Below, one piece after another: positions 29,039 to 38,617 of a stretch of 60,516 nt of DNA (positions are counted from its first letter, which is position 1; every line of letters begins with the position of its first letter). The position numbers and the translations under genes are program-made. The notes under the pieces were generated by a model, which searched no databases, was not told the origin of the DNA, and saw only the letters and a list, made by a program, of their open reading frames with translations. The stretch is from the NCBI RefSeq assembly GCF_001936615.1, contig NZ_MLBF01000024.1, forward strand, positions 1 through 60,516. Direction: 5' to 3'. This stretch comes from Desulfosporosinus metallidurans. Lineage in GTDB: Bacteria; Bacillota; Desulfitobacteriia; Desulfitobacteriales; Desulfitobacteriaceae.

Positions 29039-30196
29039 CTAAACAAACTCTTGTAAAATAGAGTTTGCTATAAACGAATAAGTCGGATTCAAACGAAGAT
29101 ATTCACCCTGAATCACAAATACATCCCGATGGTTATAGCGTTCCAAAACATCTCTATAAATATCCCTAAGATCCCGACCAAAATCATTTCGAAACGAGGT
29201 AAGATTCACGCCTTCCTCAAGGCGCAATCCCAAAATCATACGCTCAGCCATACACTCCTGTAGAGACAAGACCTCTAGTCCCTCTTCCTCAAAAGGATCT
29301 TGCAAATTTTGCAGGCGGTTTTGATATACCCGCACATCTTCGAAATTTTTCCAACGCACGCGGTTTAAGCAAGACACCCCACCCGGTCCTAACCCCAAAT
29401 AATCCTCTCCCCGCCAATACCCTAAATTATGCCGACATTCAAAGCCTGGGCGTGCAAAATTCGAAGTTTCATAATGCCTATACCCCGCTTGTTTCAATCG
29501 CTCTACAGCCCAATCATGCATCTCAGCTTGCAGATCGTCATCTGGTAGAAGATCAACCTGCGTCCTATCTTTAGCTTTACCTCTATACCGCGCATAGAGC
29601 GGGGTGCCATCTTCGAGCATTAATCCATAGAGGGACAAATGCTCAGGCGAGTAAGAAAGGGCTTCCTCTAAGGACGCCTGCCAGGCTCGCATATCTTGTG
29701 CCGGAAGTCCAAACATCAAATCCAGATTTATATTATTAAATCCAGCCGTTCTCAATCGCCCAATGGCTTCACGGGCTTGACTGGCGGTATGCATTCGTCC
29801 CACAGCCCTTAACAACCTGTCATCGAAGGTCTGAACCCCGAGAGAAAAACGGTTAATACCGTAGCGCCGCAAACTATCCAATTTTGATGCTGTCAGAGTT
29901 CCGGGATTTCCTTCCACTGTGTTCTCCGCCCCTGGGTTCAAGCGAAAATACCGCTGAATCATTTCCAACAAGCATTCTAAGTCACTATCCCTTAACGCCG
30001 TCGGTGTTCCACCCCCGATAAAAAGAGAAGACACCCCTTCAGGGGCATCTTTTTGTCGTTTCACCATTTCAAGTTCTAGGCCCTTAAAATACCCGACCAT
30101 AGGATCCTGATGTGAATTAATAAGGGGTAGGGAATAAAACGCACAATAGTCACATTTCTTGACACAAAAGGGGACGTGTATATATAAGGAAGGCAT
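29039..30196 (-). CDS. hemW: Heme chaperone HemW (radical SAM, formerly HemN-like)
   Basis: About 385 residues from the ATG at 30196 (MPSLYIHVPF), matching the family length of about 380. The radical SAM cluster site is PFCVKKCDYCAFYS, followed by GGGTPTAL and the HemW C-terminal domain. The protein carries heme rather than oxidising coproporphyrinogen (the HemN cysteine motif C-x3-C-x2-C-x-C is replaced by C-x3-C-x2-C-x-F). The frame stays open upstream to 30289, through an 18-nt tandem repeat, so a longer form of up to 416 residues is possible. No good ribosome site precedes 30196 itself. Confidence 0.92.
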   Translation of the reverse strand: MPSLYIHVPFCVKKCDYCAFYSLPLINSHQDPMVGYFKGLELEMVKRQKDAPEGVSSLFIGGGTPTALRDSDLECLLEMIQRYFRLNPGAENTVEGNPGTLTASKLDSLRRYGINRFSLGVQTFDDRLLRAVGRMHTASQAREAIGRLRTAGFNNINLDLMFGLPAQDMRAWQASLEEALSYSPEHLSLYGLMLEDGTPLYARYRGKAKDRTQVDLLPDDDLQAEMHDWAVERLKQAGYRHYETSNFARPGFECRHNLGYWRGEDYLGLGPGGVSCLNRVRWKNFEDVRVYQNRLQNLQDPFEEEGLEVLSLQECMAERMILGLRLEEGVNLTSFRNDFGRDLRDIYRDVLERYNHRDVFVIQGEYLRLNPTYSFIANSILQEFV

Positions 30197-30218
30197 ACGT
30201 TTGGGGGCACGATGCATC

Positions 30219-30280
30219 GCGCCTCTGTCCATCGTTGTGCCTCTGTCCAACATCATGCCTTTATCCATCATCGTGCCCCT
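30219..30280 (-). repeat. 18-nt tandem repeat at the hemW translation start
   Basis: Three units plus a partial, on the plus strand GCGCCTCTGTCCATCGTT, GTGCCTCTGTCCAACATC and ATGCCTTTATCCATCATC. Read on the minus strand each holds an AGAGG- or AAAGG-like core, most with a downstream ATG, and encodes a hexapeptide of the pattern G-x-M/T-M/L-D-K/R. It overlaps the lepA stop codon. Confidence 0.85.
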
Positions 30281-32099
30281 AATCCTCAATCTTCAATACT
30301 GCCATAAAAGCATCCTGCGGTATTTCCACGTTACCTACTTGCTTCATGCGCTTTTTCCCTGCTTTTTGCTTCTCGAGAAGTTTGCGTTTGCGGGAAATAT
30401 CTCCCCCATAACATTTGGACAAAACGTCTTTCCGCATAGCCCGAACGGTCTCACGGGCAATAACTCTATTTCCAATCACGGACTGAATCGGGATCTCAAA
30501 CATTTGCCGTGGAATAATTCCTTGAAGTTTTTCCACAAGTTTTTTACCCCGATTATAGGATTTAGCTCGATGTACGATGAACGAAAGCGCATCCACCATT
30601 TCTCCATTTAATAGCACATCTATCTTGACCAAATCCGTTTCTTTATAACCGGAAAGTTCATAATCCAAAGACGCATACCCTTTAGTCCGGGATTTCAACT
30701 GATCGAAGTAATCGAAGACGATTTCACTGAGGGGGAGTTCATAGATCAATTTAACCCGATTCTTAGACACATAGTCCATGTTAAAATATGTTCCGCGCTT
30801 CTCCTGATTAAGTTCCATAATCGTCCCAACATACTCTGAAGGAACCAGAATTGTTGCCTTAACCATCGGCTCTTCTATACTAGCGATTTGATCAATGGGC
30901 GGAAGATTTGAAGGATTATCAATGTCGTTGACTTCGCCCTTTAAAGTGTGAACTTTATAAATTACGCTCGGCGCTGTGGTAATCAAATTTAAGTCATATT
31001 CCCGTTCCAATCGTTCCTGAATAATTTCCATGTGGAGTAATCCTAGGAAGCCGCAACGATAACCAAACCCCAGTGCAACAGAGGTTTCTGGTTCAAAAAC
31101 TAAACTTGCATCATTAAGGTGGAGTTTTTCTAAAGAATCGCGCAACCGATTATAATCGCTAGCTTCGACAGGGTAAAGTCCGCAAAACACCATCGGCGTA
31201 GACTTTCTGTACCCAGGGAGGGGTTCAGCGGCAGGACTTTCCGCATCCGTGATCGTATCCCCGACCTGAGTGTCTTTAACATTCTTAATACTAGCAGCAA
31301 TAAATCCAACTTGACCTGCTTTAAGTTCCTCGACAATACTCATGGCCGGAGCAAACACGCCCACTTCCGTCACTTCGAAGACCTTTCCGGAGGACATCAT
31401 TTTCATCTTCGTCCCTTTAGAAACACTTCCCTCTACAATCCGGACGTAGGAAATGGCACCTTTATACGCATCAAATTTGGAGTCGAAAATCAACGCCTTT
31501 AAGGGTGCTTGGTCTTCTCCTTTTGGAGCCGGAACCGTCGTCACAATCCTTTCGAGAATCTCCTCAATTCCGATTCCCGACTTAGCAGAAGCAAGAATAG
31601 CTTCACTAGCATCCAAGCCAATCACATCTTCAATTTCTTGCTGAACACGCTCTGGCTCCGCACTGGGAAGATCTATTTTATTGATCACTGGAATAATCTC
31701 AAGGTTATTTTCCAATGCAAGATAAACATTGGCCAAGGTCTGTGCCTCAATCCCTTGAACCGCATCGACAACAAGCAATGCCCCTTCACAAGCAGCTAAA
31801 CTACGGGATACTTCATACGTAAAGTCCACATGACCCGGCGTATCTATCAGGTTCAGTTCATAAACTTCTCCGTCTTTAGCCTTATAACTTAATCGCACAG
31901 CCTGTAGTTTAATGGTAATCCCGCGCTCGCGCTCCAGATCCATGGAATCAAGCACTTGTTCTTCCATTTCTCTTTTGCTCAAGGCCCCGGTATATTCGAT
32001 CAGTCGATCAGCTAATGTTGATTTCCCGTGATCGATATGCGCAATAATAGAAAAATTTCGGATACGTTGCGAAGCCTGTGCCAAGGTCTTCCCCCTCAT
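30279..32099 (-). CDS. lepA: Elongation factor 4 (LepA)
   Basis: 606 residues. GTPase motifs are [26 protein letters not shown] and NKIDLP; the domain order matches EF-G without domain IV and ends with the LepA-specific C-terminal domain ([15 protein letters not shown]). The protein acts on the ribosome in back-translocation or 30S biogenesis. It is upstream of hemW and ends in the repeat that leads into it. Confidence 0.98.
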   Translation of the reverse strand: MRGKTLAQASQRIRNFSIIAHIDHGKSTLADRLIEYTGALSKREMEEQVLDSMDLERERGITIKLQAVRLSYKAKDGEVYELNLIDTPGHVDFTYEVSRSLAACEGALLVVDAVQGIEAQTLANVYLALENNLEIIPVINKIDLPSAEPERVQQEIEDVIGLDASEAILASAKSGIGIEEILERIVTTVPAPKGEDQAPLKALIFDSKFDAYKGAISYVRIVEGSVSKGTKMKMMSSGKVFEVTEVGVFAPAMSIVEELKAGQVGFIAASIKNVKDTQVGDTITDAESPAAEPLPGYRKSTPMVFCGLYPVEASDYNRLRDSLEKLHLNDASLVFEPETSVALGFGYRCGFLGLLHMEIIQERLEREYDLNLITTAPSVIYKVHTLKGEVNDIDNPSNLPPIDQIASIEEPMVKATILVPSEYVGTIMELNQEKRGTYFNMDYVSKNRVKLIYELPLSEIVFDYFDQLKSRTKGYASLDYELSGYKETDLVKIDVLLNGEMVDALSFIVHRAKSYNRGKKLVEKLQGIIPRQMFEIPIQSVIGNRVIARETVRAMRKDVLSKCYGGDISRKRKLLEKQKAGKKRMKQVGNVEIPQDAFMAVLKIED

Positions 32100-32283
32100 T
32101 TCTGTAATTCAAAGAATAACTAATTCTGTTAACTTAGAAAACATGACATTCTAATCAGTAATTATATCAGATTTAGAGTGAACTTCGCAAGAATCGTGAA
32201 ATTAGCTTCCTGATAGTTTACCTTTTATATAAATATTGGAACGCAGGAAGGGACGATTCTTCTCGCGCACAAGTCAGTATTAA

Positions 32284-32648
32284 AGTCAAGAACCGTCTCC
32301 CACTTGCACGCAGACGGTGCACATGAAATGTGCCGTCCTCCCCAAACGATCCTTGTCCCCGTTCTCCGACCCAAACCAGGGAAGCATGAGAACCGTCCCT
32401 TCGCTTCCGTCAGCAGCTTAGCAAACTTCCGTTAAAGCGACCGACCCCAGACACGGGGCAGTGCACAAGGTCCCTTCTCGCCATCCTTGGCTACAGGGAC
32501 ACTTGGCCATCCATGGCCGGCGGAGGTGCACTGCTGCCAACTGCGCCAAGGAGGGCGCATTTGGCGGGAACCCCGCGCCCCAAAGCCGGGAGCTTGAACG
32601 GTTAGTTTGCTCTGCGTCGTAACACCGAGCGCTGTGTCACACAAGTCC
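32284..32648 (-). repeat. Structured dispersed repeat, copy D
   Basis: REP core AAGTCAAGAACCGTCTCCCA, hairpin GACGGTGCACA/TGTGCCGTC, a second core GAGAACCGTCCCTTCGCTTC, then the GACCGACCCCAGACACGGGG segment, the full central module and the end GTGTCACACAAGTCC. The GACGTATTTACG segment is deleted. The end is 2 nt from the stop codon of the acetyltransferase gene. It sits between that gene and lepA; the remaining 32100-32283 holds the lepA upstream region. Confidence 0.85.
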
Positions 32649-32650
32649 AG

Positions 32651-33112
32651 CTACTTTTTGTGCAAACATATTAGCTGGGTATGCTTCCAATTCATCTTTT
32701 TGTAGAAATCCAATGCCAGTGTGTTGTTCCGATCAGCTAATAATTGTAAGCGCCTTACGCCTCGTGCAATCGCCCAACTTTCAATGGATAATAACAATGC
32801 TTTTCCTATGCCTTGCCCTCTATAGGCGTCTTCGACTACCAAATCTTCGATTAATGCAACCATTCCGCCCTCGGCAGTGGAAACCAAAATCTGTGCCGTG
32901 CACATTCCTACAATTTGCTGATTTAACTCCGCTACCATTATGCACCGTTCAGTGTAATTGCATAGCATCATTTCCAGACCACTTTGTTGAGTTGACTCAT
33001 CGACTTCAAAATCAGTTTCTATGGAAAACAAAATTCTAAGCAGCCTAATCATACAGCTAATGTCAGGGTAGTTAGCCCTTCTAATACAATAATTCAACAT
33101 CTGACCTGTCAC
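32651..33112 (-). CDS. GNAT family N-acetyltransferase
   Basis: 153 residues. The acetyl-CoA loop is VVEDAYRGQGIGKALLLSIE (about 92-111), and the C-terminal strand is NTLALDFYKKMNWKHTQLIC. Substrate is unknown. It is a single gene between nifV and lepA, with a terminator upstream and copy D directly after its stop codon. Its position beside nif may be chance. Confidence 0.85.
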   Translation of the reverse strand: MTGQMLNYCIRRANYPDISCMIRLLRILFSIETDFEVDESTQQSGLEMMLCNYTERCIMVAELNQQIVGMCTAQILVSTAEGGMVALIEDLVVEDAYRGQGIGKALLLSIESWAIARGVRRLQLLADRNNTLALDFYKKMNWKHTQLICLHKK

Positions 33113-33157
33113 CCTCCTACCACCCGTAACGAACGTTCTAAATAATTTTCAAGCCTA

Positions 33158-33220
33158 AACGCCAAAAACCTTCTTACAAGCAGAGCAAATGCTTAAAGAA
33201 GGTTTTTGGCGTTTCTTTTT
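33158..33220. terminator. Terminator at the 3' end of the nif operon
   Basis: ACGCCAAAAACCTTCTT and AAGAAGGTTTTTGGCGT form a 17-bp stem around a long loop. A T-rich tract (TTTCTTTTTTT) lies on the plus-strand side only. The hairpin sits 13 nt past the nifV stop codon and could stop or protect the nif transcript. Confidence 0.75.
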
Positions 33221-33225
33221 TTGAT

Positions 33226-34344
33226 CTAACATGCGCTAACCACGATTCCCATGATATCTTCTTCCTCCAGGGGCCTTTTAAGCAGATGGGTTTGACGTAA
33301 TATTTTTAATATAAGTTCATCGATCCTGTCTTGATCAAATTCAATTCCTTTTGCTTTCATTAGCCGCAAAATCGTCTTACGACCGGAGTATTTGCCAAAG
33401 GACGTTGAATGCTTCCTTCCTACACTTTCGGGTGGATAGGTTTGATAGTTCGCAAGATCTTTCTTAATTCCGTCAATGTGAATAGAGGAAGTATGGGTAA
33501 AAACGTCTCCACCTATAATAGGTTTTGCACGAGGGATTTTACGATTCGTTGCCAAGCTTACCATTAAGCCAATTGAATTTAAACGTTTCAAGTCAAGTCG
33601 CACCTCCTGATTAAGAGTATATTTGAGCGCAACAGCTACCTCTTCGAGCGGAGCATTACCGGCCCTTTCGCCTAATCCTCCGACCGTTACACTTAAGGCT
33701 TTAAAGCCCGCTTGAACCGCTGCGAGAGAATTAGCCGTTGCCATTCCTAAATCATTATGGGCATGAAATTCCAAGGGGATACCAGATATCTTCACTAAGT
33801 CTTGCAGAGTAAAGAAAACTTTAAGAGGTTCAAGGATTCCCAGAGTATCTGCAAAACGTATCCGGTCAACTCCTAACTTCTGAGCCTCGGCTAATACCTC
33901 TGCGAGAAAGGTAGAATCTGCTCTACTGGCATCTTCAAGACCAAGAACAATATAGCCAACTTCTTTTTTAGCATTAAGGATACATTGTCCCATTTGATCA
34001 AGAACCCAGGCACGGTCTTTTCTCAATTTGTTCTTGATTTGTTGGTCCGAGGTGGGAATAGAAATGGCAACTCCCTCGATCCCTGTTAGGTAACTAGCCT
34101 GGAGATCGGATAGAACGGCGCGATTCCAAGTAATGAGACGAACTGGTAAATGTAGAGCGGCCAACTGTGAAATTGTTTTGATTTCTCCTTCACCCATAGC
34201 AGGCACTCCCACTTCCAGCTCATCAATCCCTGCTTCCGCCAAAGCCCTAGCGATCATTTCCTTTTCTGGTAAGCCAAATGCTACACCAGGAGCTTGCTCA
34301 CCATCTCTTAAGGTTGTATCACATAACAAAACCCGTTGCTCCAT
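33226..34344 (-). CDS. nifV: Homocitrate synthase NifV
   Basis: About 372 residues from the ATG at 34344 (GGAG 9 nt upstream). DRE-TIM fold: LLCDTTLRDGEQAPGVAF at the N-terminus (catalytic Arg and metal Asp) and EFHAHNDLGMATANSLAAVQ (metal His pair). GGLGERAGNAPLEEV is the isopropylmalate/homocitrate synthase signature. It condenses acetyl-CoA and 2-oxoglutarate to homocitrate, the organic ligand of FeMo-co. It is the last gene of the nif operon, about 23 nt after nifB. Confidence 0.93.
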   Translation of the reverse strand: MEQRVLLCDTTLRDGEQAPGVAFGLPEKEMIARALAEAGIDELEVGVPAMGEGEIKTISQLAALHLPVRLITWNRAVLSDLQASYLTGIEGVAISIPTSDQQIKNKLRKDRAWVLDQMGQCILNAKKEVGYIVLGLEDASRADSTFLAEVLAEAQKLGVDRIRFADTLGILEPLKVFFTLQDLVKISGIPLEFHAHNDLGMATANSLAAVQAGFKALSVTVGGLGERAGNAPLEEVAVALKYTLNQEVRLDLKRLNSIGLMVSLATNRKIPRAKPIIGGDVFTHTSSIHIDGIKKDLANYQTYPPESVGRKHSTSFGKYSGRKTILRLMKAKGIEFDQDRIDELILKILRQTHLLKRPLEEEDIMGIVVSAC

Positions 34345-34367
34345 CTCAACTAACTCCTTTTCCAACA

Positions 34368-35204
34368 TTAGACCAAGCCAATAGCATCTGCACGGCATTG
34401 TTGACAGTGTTGCATTTGGGGAAGAATTCCGCCAATATTGCTACGGCTATTTGTTAGCAGTTCTTTAGTCGGAGCCTTGATATGAGCGAGTTTTCCTTGG
34501 GGAATCAAAGGCATTATGTTGTGAATGTGTGCACCCCTTTTTTTAATTTCTAACCCCAAGCTATATAAAAGCTGGTCGTTGATATTAGGAATAAGCACAG
34601 TATTAACCTTTACCGTCATTCCGGCCTTGGAAGCCAACTCAATCCCCTCTAGTTGATTGTTAATCAAGACCCTTGCCGCATCAGGACCGATCAAAGTTTT
34701 CCCTTCCCAGCGAACGTAACTGTAAATTTTGGCACCAACTTGCTCATCGAGGGTATTAAGGGTAACTGTAACGTGAGAGACCCCAATATCCACTAATTCA
34801 TCCATTTTCTCTGGCAACAGTAGGCCATTGCTGCTTAAACAAAGGATCATCTCTGGAAAGTTCCTTTTTACCCCTCTCAGGGTTTCAAACGTTGCACTGT
34901 TTGCCAAAGGTTCTCCAGGACCCGCAATTCCTACAACGGTTAGTTTGGATCCAATTGAGGATGATTTAGCCTTCATCACTGTTTGAAGCGCCTCTTCTAC
35001 CGTTTGCACCTTACTCGTTACTCCCGGACGGGATTCATTGGCACAATCGAATTTGCGCACACAATAATTACAAGAAATGTTACACCCGGGCGCTACAGCC
35101 AAGTGTATCCGTCCGGTATTACCATGCCCTTTTGTCGAAAAACAGGGATGGCCAAGATTCAGGTTTGGAGTATTCATATTTCCTTGCGTACATTCTTTAT
35201 GCAT
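34368..35204 (-). CDS. nifB: Nitrogenase cofactor biosynthesis protein NifB
   Basis: About 278 residues, the short form lacking a C-terminal NifX-like domain. The radical SAM site is APGCNISCNYCVRKFDC. NifB builds NifB-co (8Fe-9S-C) from two 4Fe clusters with a carbon from SAM. The C-terminal MQHCQQCRADAIGL supplies conserved cysteines. GGAGGG lies 7 nt before the chosen ATG. Upstream is the ferredoxin gene that may donate electrons. Confidence 0.95.
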   Translation of the reverse strand: MHKECTQGNMNTPNLNLGHPCFSTKGHGNTGRIHLAVAPGCNISCNYCVRKFDCANESRPGVTSKVQTVEEALQTVMKAKSSSIGSKLTVVGIAGPGEPLANSATFETLRGVKRNFPEMILCLSSNGLLLPEKMDELVDIGVSHVTVTLNTLDEQVGAKIYSYVRWEGKTLIGPDAARVLINNQLEGIELASKAGMTVKVNTVLIPNINDQLLYSLGLEIKKRGAHIHNIMPLIPQGKLAHIKAPTKELLTNSRSNIGGILPQMQHCQQCRADAIGLV

Positions 35205-35284
35205 CTTAAATCCCTCCAATCGTTCATTTTATTCGTTTATCCATTCGAACCTCGTGTTTCGAACTTCGCACCTCGCACCTCGCC

Positions 35285-35554
35285 TTATGCTGATTTTTCC
35301 TTAAACGTATAACAGTGACGCACGCAGATGCTGCCGCAAGACTGGCAACCGATACATTGATCTTTATTGGCAATTTTTGCTATGTGACGTTCTGTCCCCT
35401 CATCATCCTCGAAACTTTCCAGACCTAAGCACTTTTGCACACATAATTTCACACATCGCCCACATCCAAGGCACTTGCTAGTGTCAATCTCTTCAACAAA
35501 TAAAGGAGTCCAAGGTAATCCACCAAATGTTTTGTAAATCAGTCCTTCACTCAT
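35285..35554 (-). CDS. 2x[4Fe-4S] ferredoxin of the nif operon
   Basis: 89 residues with two clusters: CLGCGRCVKLCVQKC and CIGCQSCGSICVRHC. The first is followed by LGLESFEDDEG, a longer linker like that of nif-associated ferredoxin III proteins. It likely serves nitrogenase assembly (NifB) or electron supply. It lies between nifX and nifB as in other Clostridia. Confidence 0.9.
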   Translation of the reverse strand: MSEGLIYKTFGGLPWTPLFVEEIDTSKCLGCGRCVKLCVQKCLGLESFEDDEGTERHIAKIANKDQCIGCQSCGSICVRHCYTFKEKSA

Positions 35555-35578
35555 TTTCCATCCTCCCTCCTCACTACG

Positions 35579-35938
35579 TCACCCAATTTCTTTTTTAACC
35601 ATGGCGGGAGTTTTTTTGGAAAGCAGCAGTTTGTTCAGTTTATTAAGTTCATCGATGATAAGCGTACCTTCAGGTACTTTCAAAGGATGAATGCCACTTT
35701 GAACTAAACGTGCTGCCGCGGGACCGCCAATCTGGGTGCAATAGACGATGGCGCACTCTTTGAGCAAATTTATCCGGGCATCAACTTTATCAACGGACTC
35801 ACCAATATCTTCCGCAGCAAGAGATGTATGGATAATGCCTTGCTTATCCCCAGTAAACTTATACATTTCAAACGCAGGGGCGGAGGCAAAATGTGAGTCA
35901 ATCGTTTTTCCGTCGCCACTGGCAAAGGCTACAAGCAT
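35579..35938 (-). CDS. nifX: NifX/NafY-family FeMo-cofactor binding protein
   Basis: 119 residues of the dinitrogenase iron-molybdenum cofactor biosynthesis domain (MLVAFASGDGKTIDSHFASA; CAIVYCTQIGGPAAARLVQSG). NifX carries cofactor precursors between NifB and NifEN. It is 13 nt downstream of nifN. Small homologues outside nif clusters exist, but the position settles the assignment. Confidence 0.88.
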   Translation of the reverse strand: MLVAFASGDGKTIDSHFASAPAFEMYKFTGDKQGIIHTSLAAEDIGESVDKVDARINLLKECAIVYCTQIGGPAAARLVQSGIHPLKVPEGTLIIDELNKLNKLLLSKKTPAMVKKEIG

Positions 35939-35950
35939 ACCTGTTCACTC

Positions 35951-37240
35951 CTAACCTACTGAATTTAATGTATCAAAGAAAAATTGTTGAGTACCTTCAT
36001 AGCCAATCCAGTGTTTTTGTGGATAGCCTGCACGGTCAAAGACTGGCAATCCTGCTCTTAAATGCGGGAGTTTTAGCAACCCTGCAGCTTGGCGACCGTT
36101 CGAATTGGCAATAATTAACGTACTCTTACCTGCTCGTTCCTCAAGTGTTTCCAGATCACCCACTTCGATAGGGATAGGTAGGGACAGTTTGTGGATACCA
36201 GCTTGGGATGCCGCCAAGGCTACAGAAAGCTCAGCACCCACCTCAACTAAGCAGGAGGCTAGACTATACAGCAGATCCATCTCCAAGGCTATGGCAATCT
36301 TTAGACCGCCAAGTTGGTCGTGAAAGTCGGCTAGCGTATCCAGCAATCGACTTCTTTGCCGGAGCAGCTTCTCCGGTATCGACTTACCCGATATCTTAGC
36401 CAGAGTTAAAATGAACGTATCTGTTGCTGCGAGCCCTGTTAAGGAAGGAAAGTTGAAATGAGGGATTTCATGCGTTTGCTTGAGTATTTCTCCCGCTTTT
36501 TCCATACTTAGTCCAAACGATAAACAAGCACTGCATTTTGCCAAACGCTGAAAATCTTCGAGTAACGTTCCTCCCTGAACTACCGGGGCAGCTTCCAGCT
36601 CGGCATGCCCATCCAGAGAAATTGAAAGATCAGGAATTGTAATAGGCCTAAATCCGAATTCCATAACGATCTCTTTTAGCTCATCTACATCGCCTGGGGT
36701 TAAATGACAACCAGGCAGCAACACGACAGAAGGGGCTTCCTCAGAATAAGCTTGTTCAAATGTATTGGTTGAATGGCCGGCCAACGTCGTAAGCAGAGCC
36801 TCTACCGTCCGCTGATAACCTTCTTGCATTGAACCGATATAGTCCGGCGTACTTGCCAATACAACAGGCATATCGTTTAAATCCGGTCTTTCTGAGCGAA
36901 GGCTGGACAGTGCGCTCACCATGTCGTCTCCAAAGGTTTCGGTTAAACCTGTACTCATCACTCCTATGATTTGCGGCTTATATTTATCAGCTGCCACAGC
37001 AATTCCTTTTTTAAGATGTTCCCAGCCGCCAAAAATGACCGAGTCTTCTAATAACGCTGTTGAATTAAGGGGAATTGGTTCCTTATAGTGCCTGGAAAGC
37101 TGTAACCGAATGAACGAGGAACACCCCTGAGAACCATGGAGTAAGGCTAAAAGTCCATTGACGCCGAGGTAGGCAAGAGTCGCCCCTAGAGCAGGGCTAT
37201 TTTTCTGCGGGTTTCCCTCATAATGTCTCGTTTTAGTCAT
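35951..37240 (-). CDS. nifN: Nitrogenase MoFe cofactor scaffold NifN
   Basis: About 429 residues, a nitrogenase component-1 fold. The N-terminus has GSQGCSSFIRLQLSRHYKEP, the NifN counterpart of the NifK cysteine region. VMSTGLTETFGDD replaces the P-cluster cysteine segment. With NifE it forms the scaffold on which FeMo-co matures. I prefer the ATG at 37240 (GGAGGG upstream); it overlaps the nifE stop codon by 8 nt. Confidence 0.93.
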   Translation of the reverse strand: MTKTRHYEGNPQKNSPALGATLAYLGVNGLLALLHGSQGCSSFIRLQLSRHYKEPIPLNSTALLEDSVIFGGWEHLKKGIAVAADKYKPQIIGVMSTGLTETFGDDMVSALSSLRSERPDLNDMPVVLASTPDYIGSMQEGYQRTVEALLTTLAGHSTNTFEQAYSEEAPSVVLLPGCHLTPGDVDELKEIVMEFGFRPITIPDLSISLDGHAELEAAPVVQGGTLLEDFQRLAKCSACLSFGLSMEKAGEILKQTHEIPHFNFPSLTGLAATDTFILTLAKISGKSIPEKLLRQRSRLLDTLADFHDQLGGLKIAIALEMDLLYSLASCLVEVGAELSVALAASQAGIHKLSLPIPIEVGDLETLEERAGKSTLIIANSNGRQAAGLLKLPHLRAGLPVFDRAGYPQKHWIGYEGTQQFFFDTLNSVG

Positions 37241-38600
37241 CTTGTTCACCCTCCTTCGGGGGAAATTCCCGTCTTAAAAGCCCCCAAACAGGACTAAGCA
37301 GCGTACGCGTTAAAGTCTCTGCAAACGTAACCATCCCCTGATAACCGGCATAAGGTAGTTTACGACCGTGGTTAATATCTAAAAAGGGTGTTCTTGTTTT
37401 ATGGGCTAGATATTTCGTTTTTCCTCCGGCGACGATAAGATCCGGTTTTTTCTCCGCAATAATCTTGAGAAAGCCTGCGGAACTTGTGTCTTCGATGATT
37501 TGGGCTGAAGGATCCATCAGTTCTTTCATGCGCTGGAAATCCTCCGGTGTGGAGTTTTGAGTTCCTCCAGCTAAAATATTGATCCCTAATTCAGCCAAGG
37601 TAGACACCATAGACCAGGTTTTAACACCGCCCGTAAACAAGATGGCCTGTTTATTCTCAAGTAACTTTTTGTATCCTGCAATGATTTTTCGTGTCTCGTC
37701 TTCCTTCATTTGAACATAGACTAAGGTTCTCTCCAACAAATCAGGATCACCCAGTGCTTTGGCGATATTGATCAACGTTTCAGAGGTGTCATGAATCCCG
37801 TAAAACGACCCCTCCATAAAAGGTATCCCATAGCGTATTTCCATTTTCCTGACTAAATTGGTTAGACTTTTGGAACAGATAAGCACATTAAGGCTTGCCC
37901 TGTGGGCTGAACGCAAGTCATCGAATTTGGCATCCCCGGTAATGGCCGTTTGAAGTGTGATCCCTAGGTTTTTTAAGTCTGGTATAACACCCCAAAGATC
38001 TCCGGCGATGTTATACTCCCCGATTAGGTTAATGGCTAGGGGAATTTTCTCGTCAGAACCCTCCCCGGTACCTATAACCCGCTCAAATAAGACTTCCCCT
38101 GCAATACGATTGCCAATATTTTTGTCCCCCAAAAATCCTGGGCAATTGACGGGAATCACCCGAATCGTCAGTTCTGCTTCCGCTTCTTTGCAAACCTTGT
38201 CGACGTCATCTCCTATAAGTGAGGAGACACAGGTTGCGTAGACAAAAATTGCTTTTGGATTATGTCTGACAGCAATTTCCATGATCGACTCTTTCAGCTT
38301 GTTCTCTCCGCCATAGATTACATCATTTTCCATGATGTCTGTGGTCAGTCCCCGTCGGAACAGCTGGGAACCGGAGGAGCGAGCTCCTCGGTTATCCCAA
38401 GAGTTTCCAGCACAGGCAATCGGTCCATGAACAAGGTGAGCAGCGTCCGTAATGGGCATGAGCACAACTCGTGCCCCGTCATAAGCGCAACTTCGCTCTG
38501 CGCCTTCGCCGGGCAGGGCCTTCATGCATAATTTAGGCGAACCGGCATCTGACATGCACTGTTTATCTTTGAGATCCAGCTTTGTAAGATTGGTGAACAC
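37233..38600 (-). CDS. nifE: Nitrogenase MoFe cofactor scaffold NifE
   Basis: 455 residues. RSCAYDGARVVLMPITDAAH and VHGPIACAGNSWDNRG provide the cysteines that hold clusters in NifEN; CVSSLIGDDV is the third. A GTG start follows GGAGGGG by 5 nt. NifE is homologous to NifD but lacks the active-site cofactor pocket residues. It sits 18 nt after nifK. Confidence 0.95.
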   Translation of the reverse strand: MFTNLTKLDLKDKQCMSDAGSPKLCMKALPGEGAERSCAYDGARVVLMPITDAAHLVHGPIACAGNSWDNRGARSSGSQLFRRGLTTDIMENDVIYGGENKLKESIMEIAVRHNPKAIFVYATCVSSLIGDDVDKVCKEAEAELTIRVIPVNCPGFLGDKNIGNRIAGEVLFERVIGTGEGSDEKIPLAINLIGEYNIAGDLWGVIPDLKNLGITLQTAITGDAKFDDLRSAHRASLNVLICSKSLTNLVRKMEIRYGIPFMEGSFYGIHDTSETLINIAKALGDPDLLERTLVYVQMKEDETRKIIAGYKKLLENKQAILFTGGVKTWSMVSTLAELGINILAGGTQNSTPEDFQRMKELMDPSAQIIEDTSSAGFLKIIAEKKPDLIVAGGKTKYLAHKTRTPFLDINHGRKLPYAGYQGMVTFAETLTRTLLSPVWGLLRREFPPKEGEQDD

Positions 38601-38617
38601 AAAGACCCCTCCATTCT

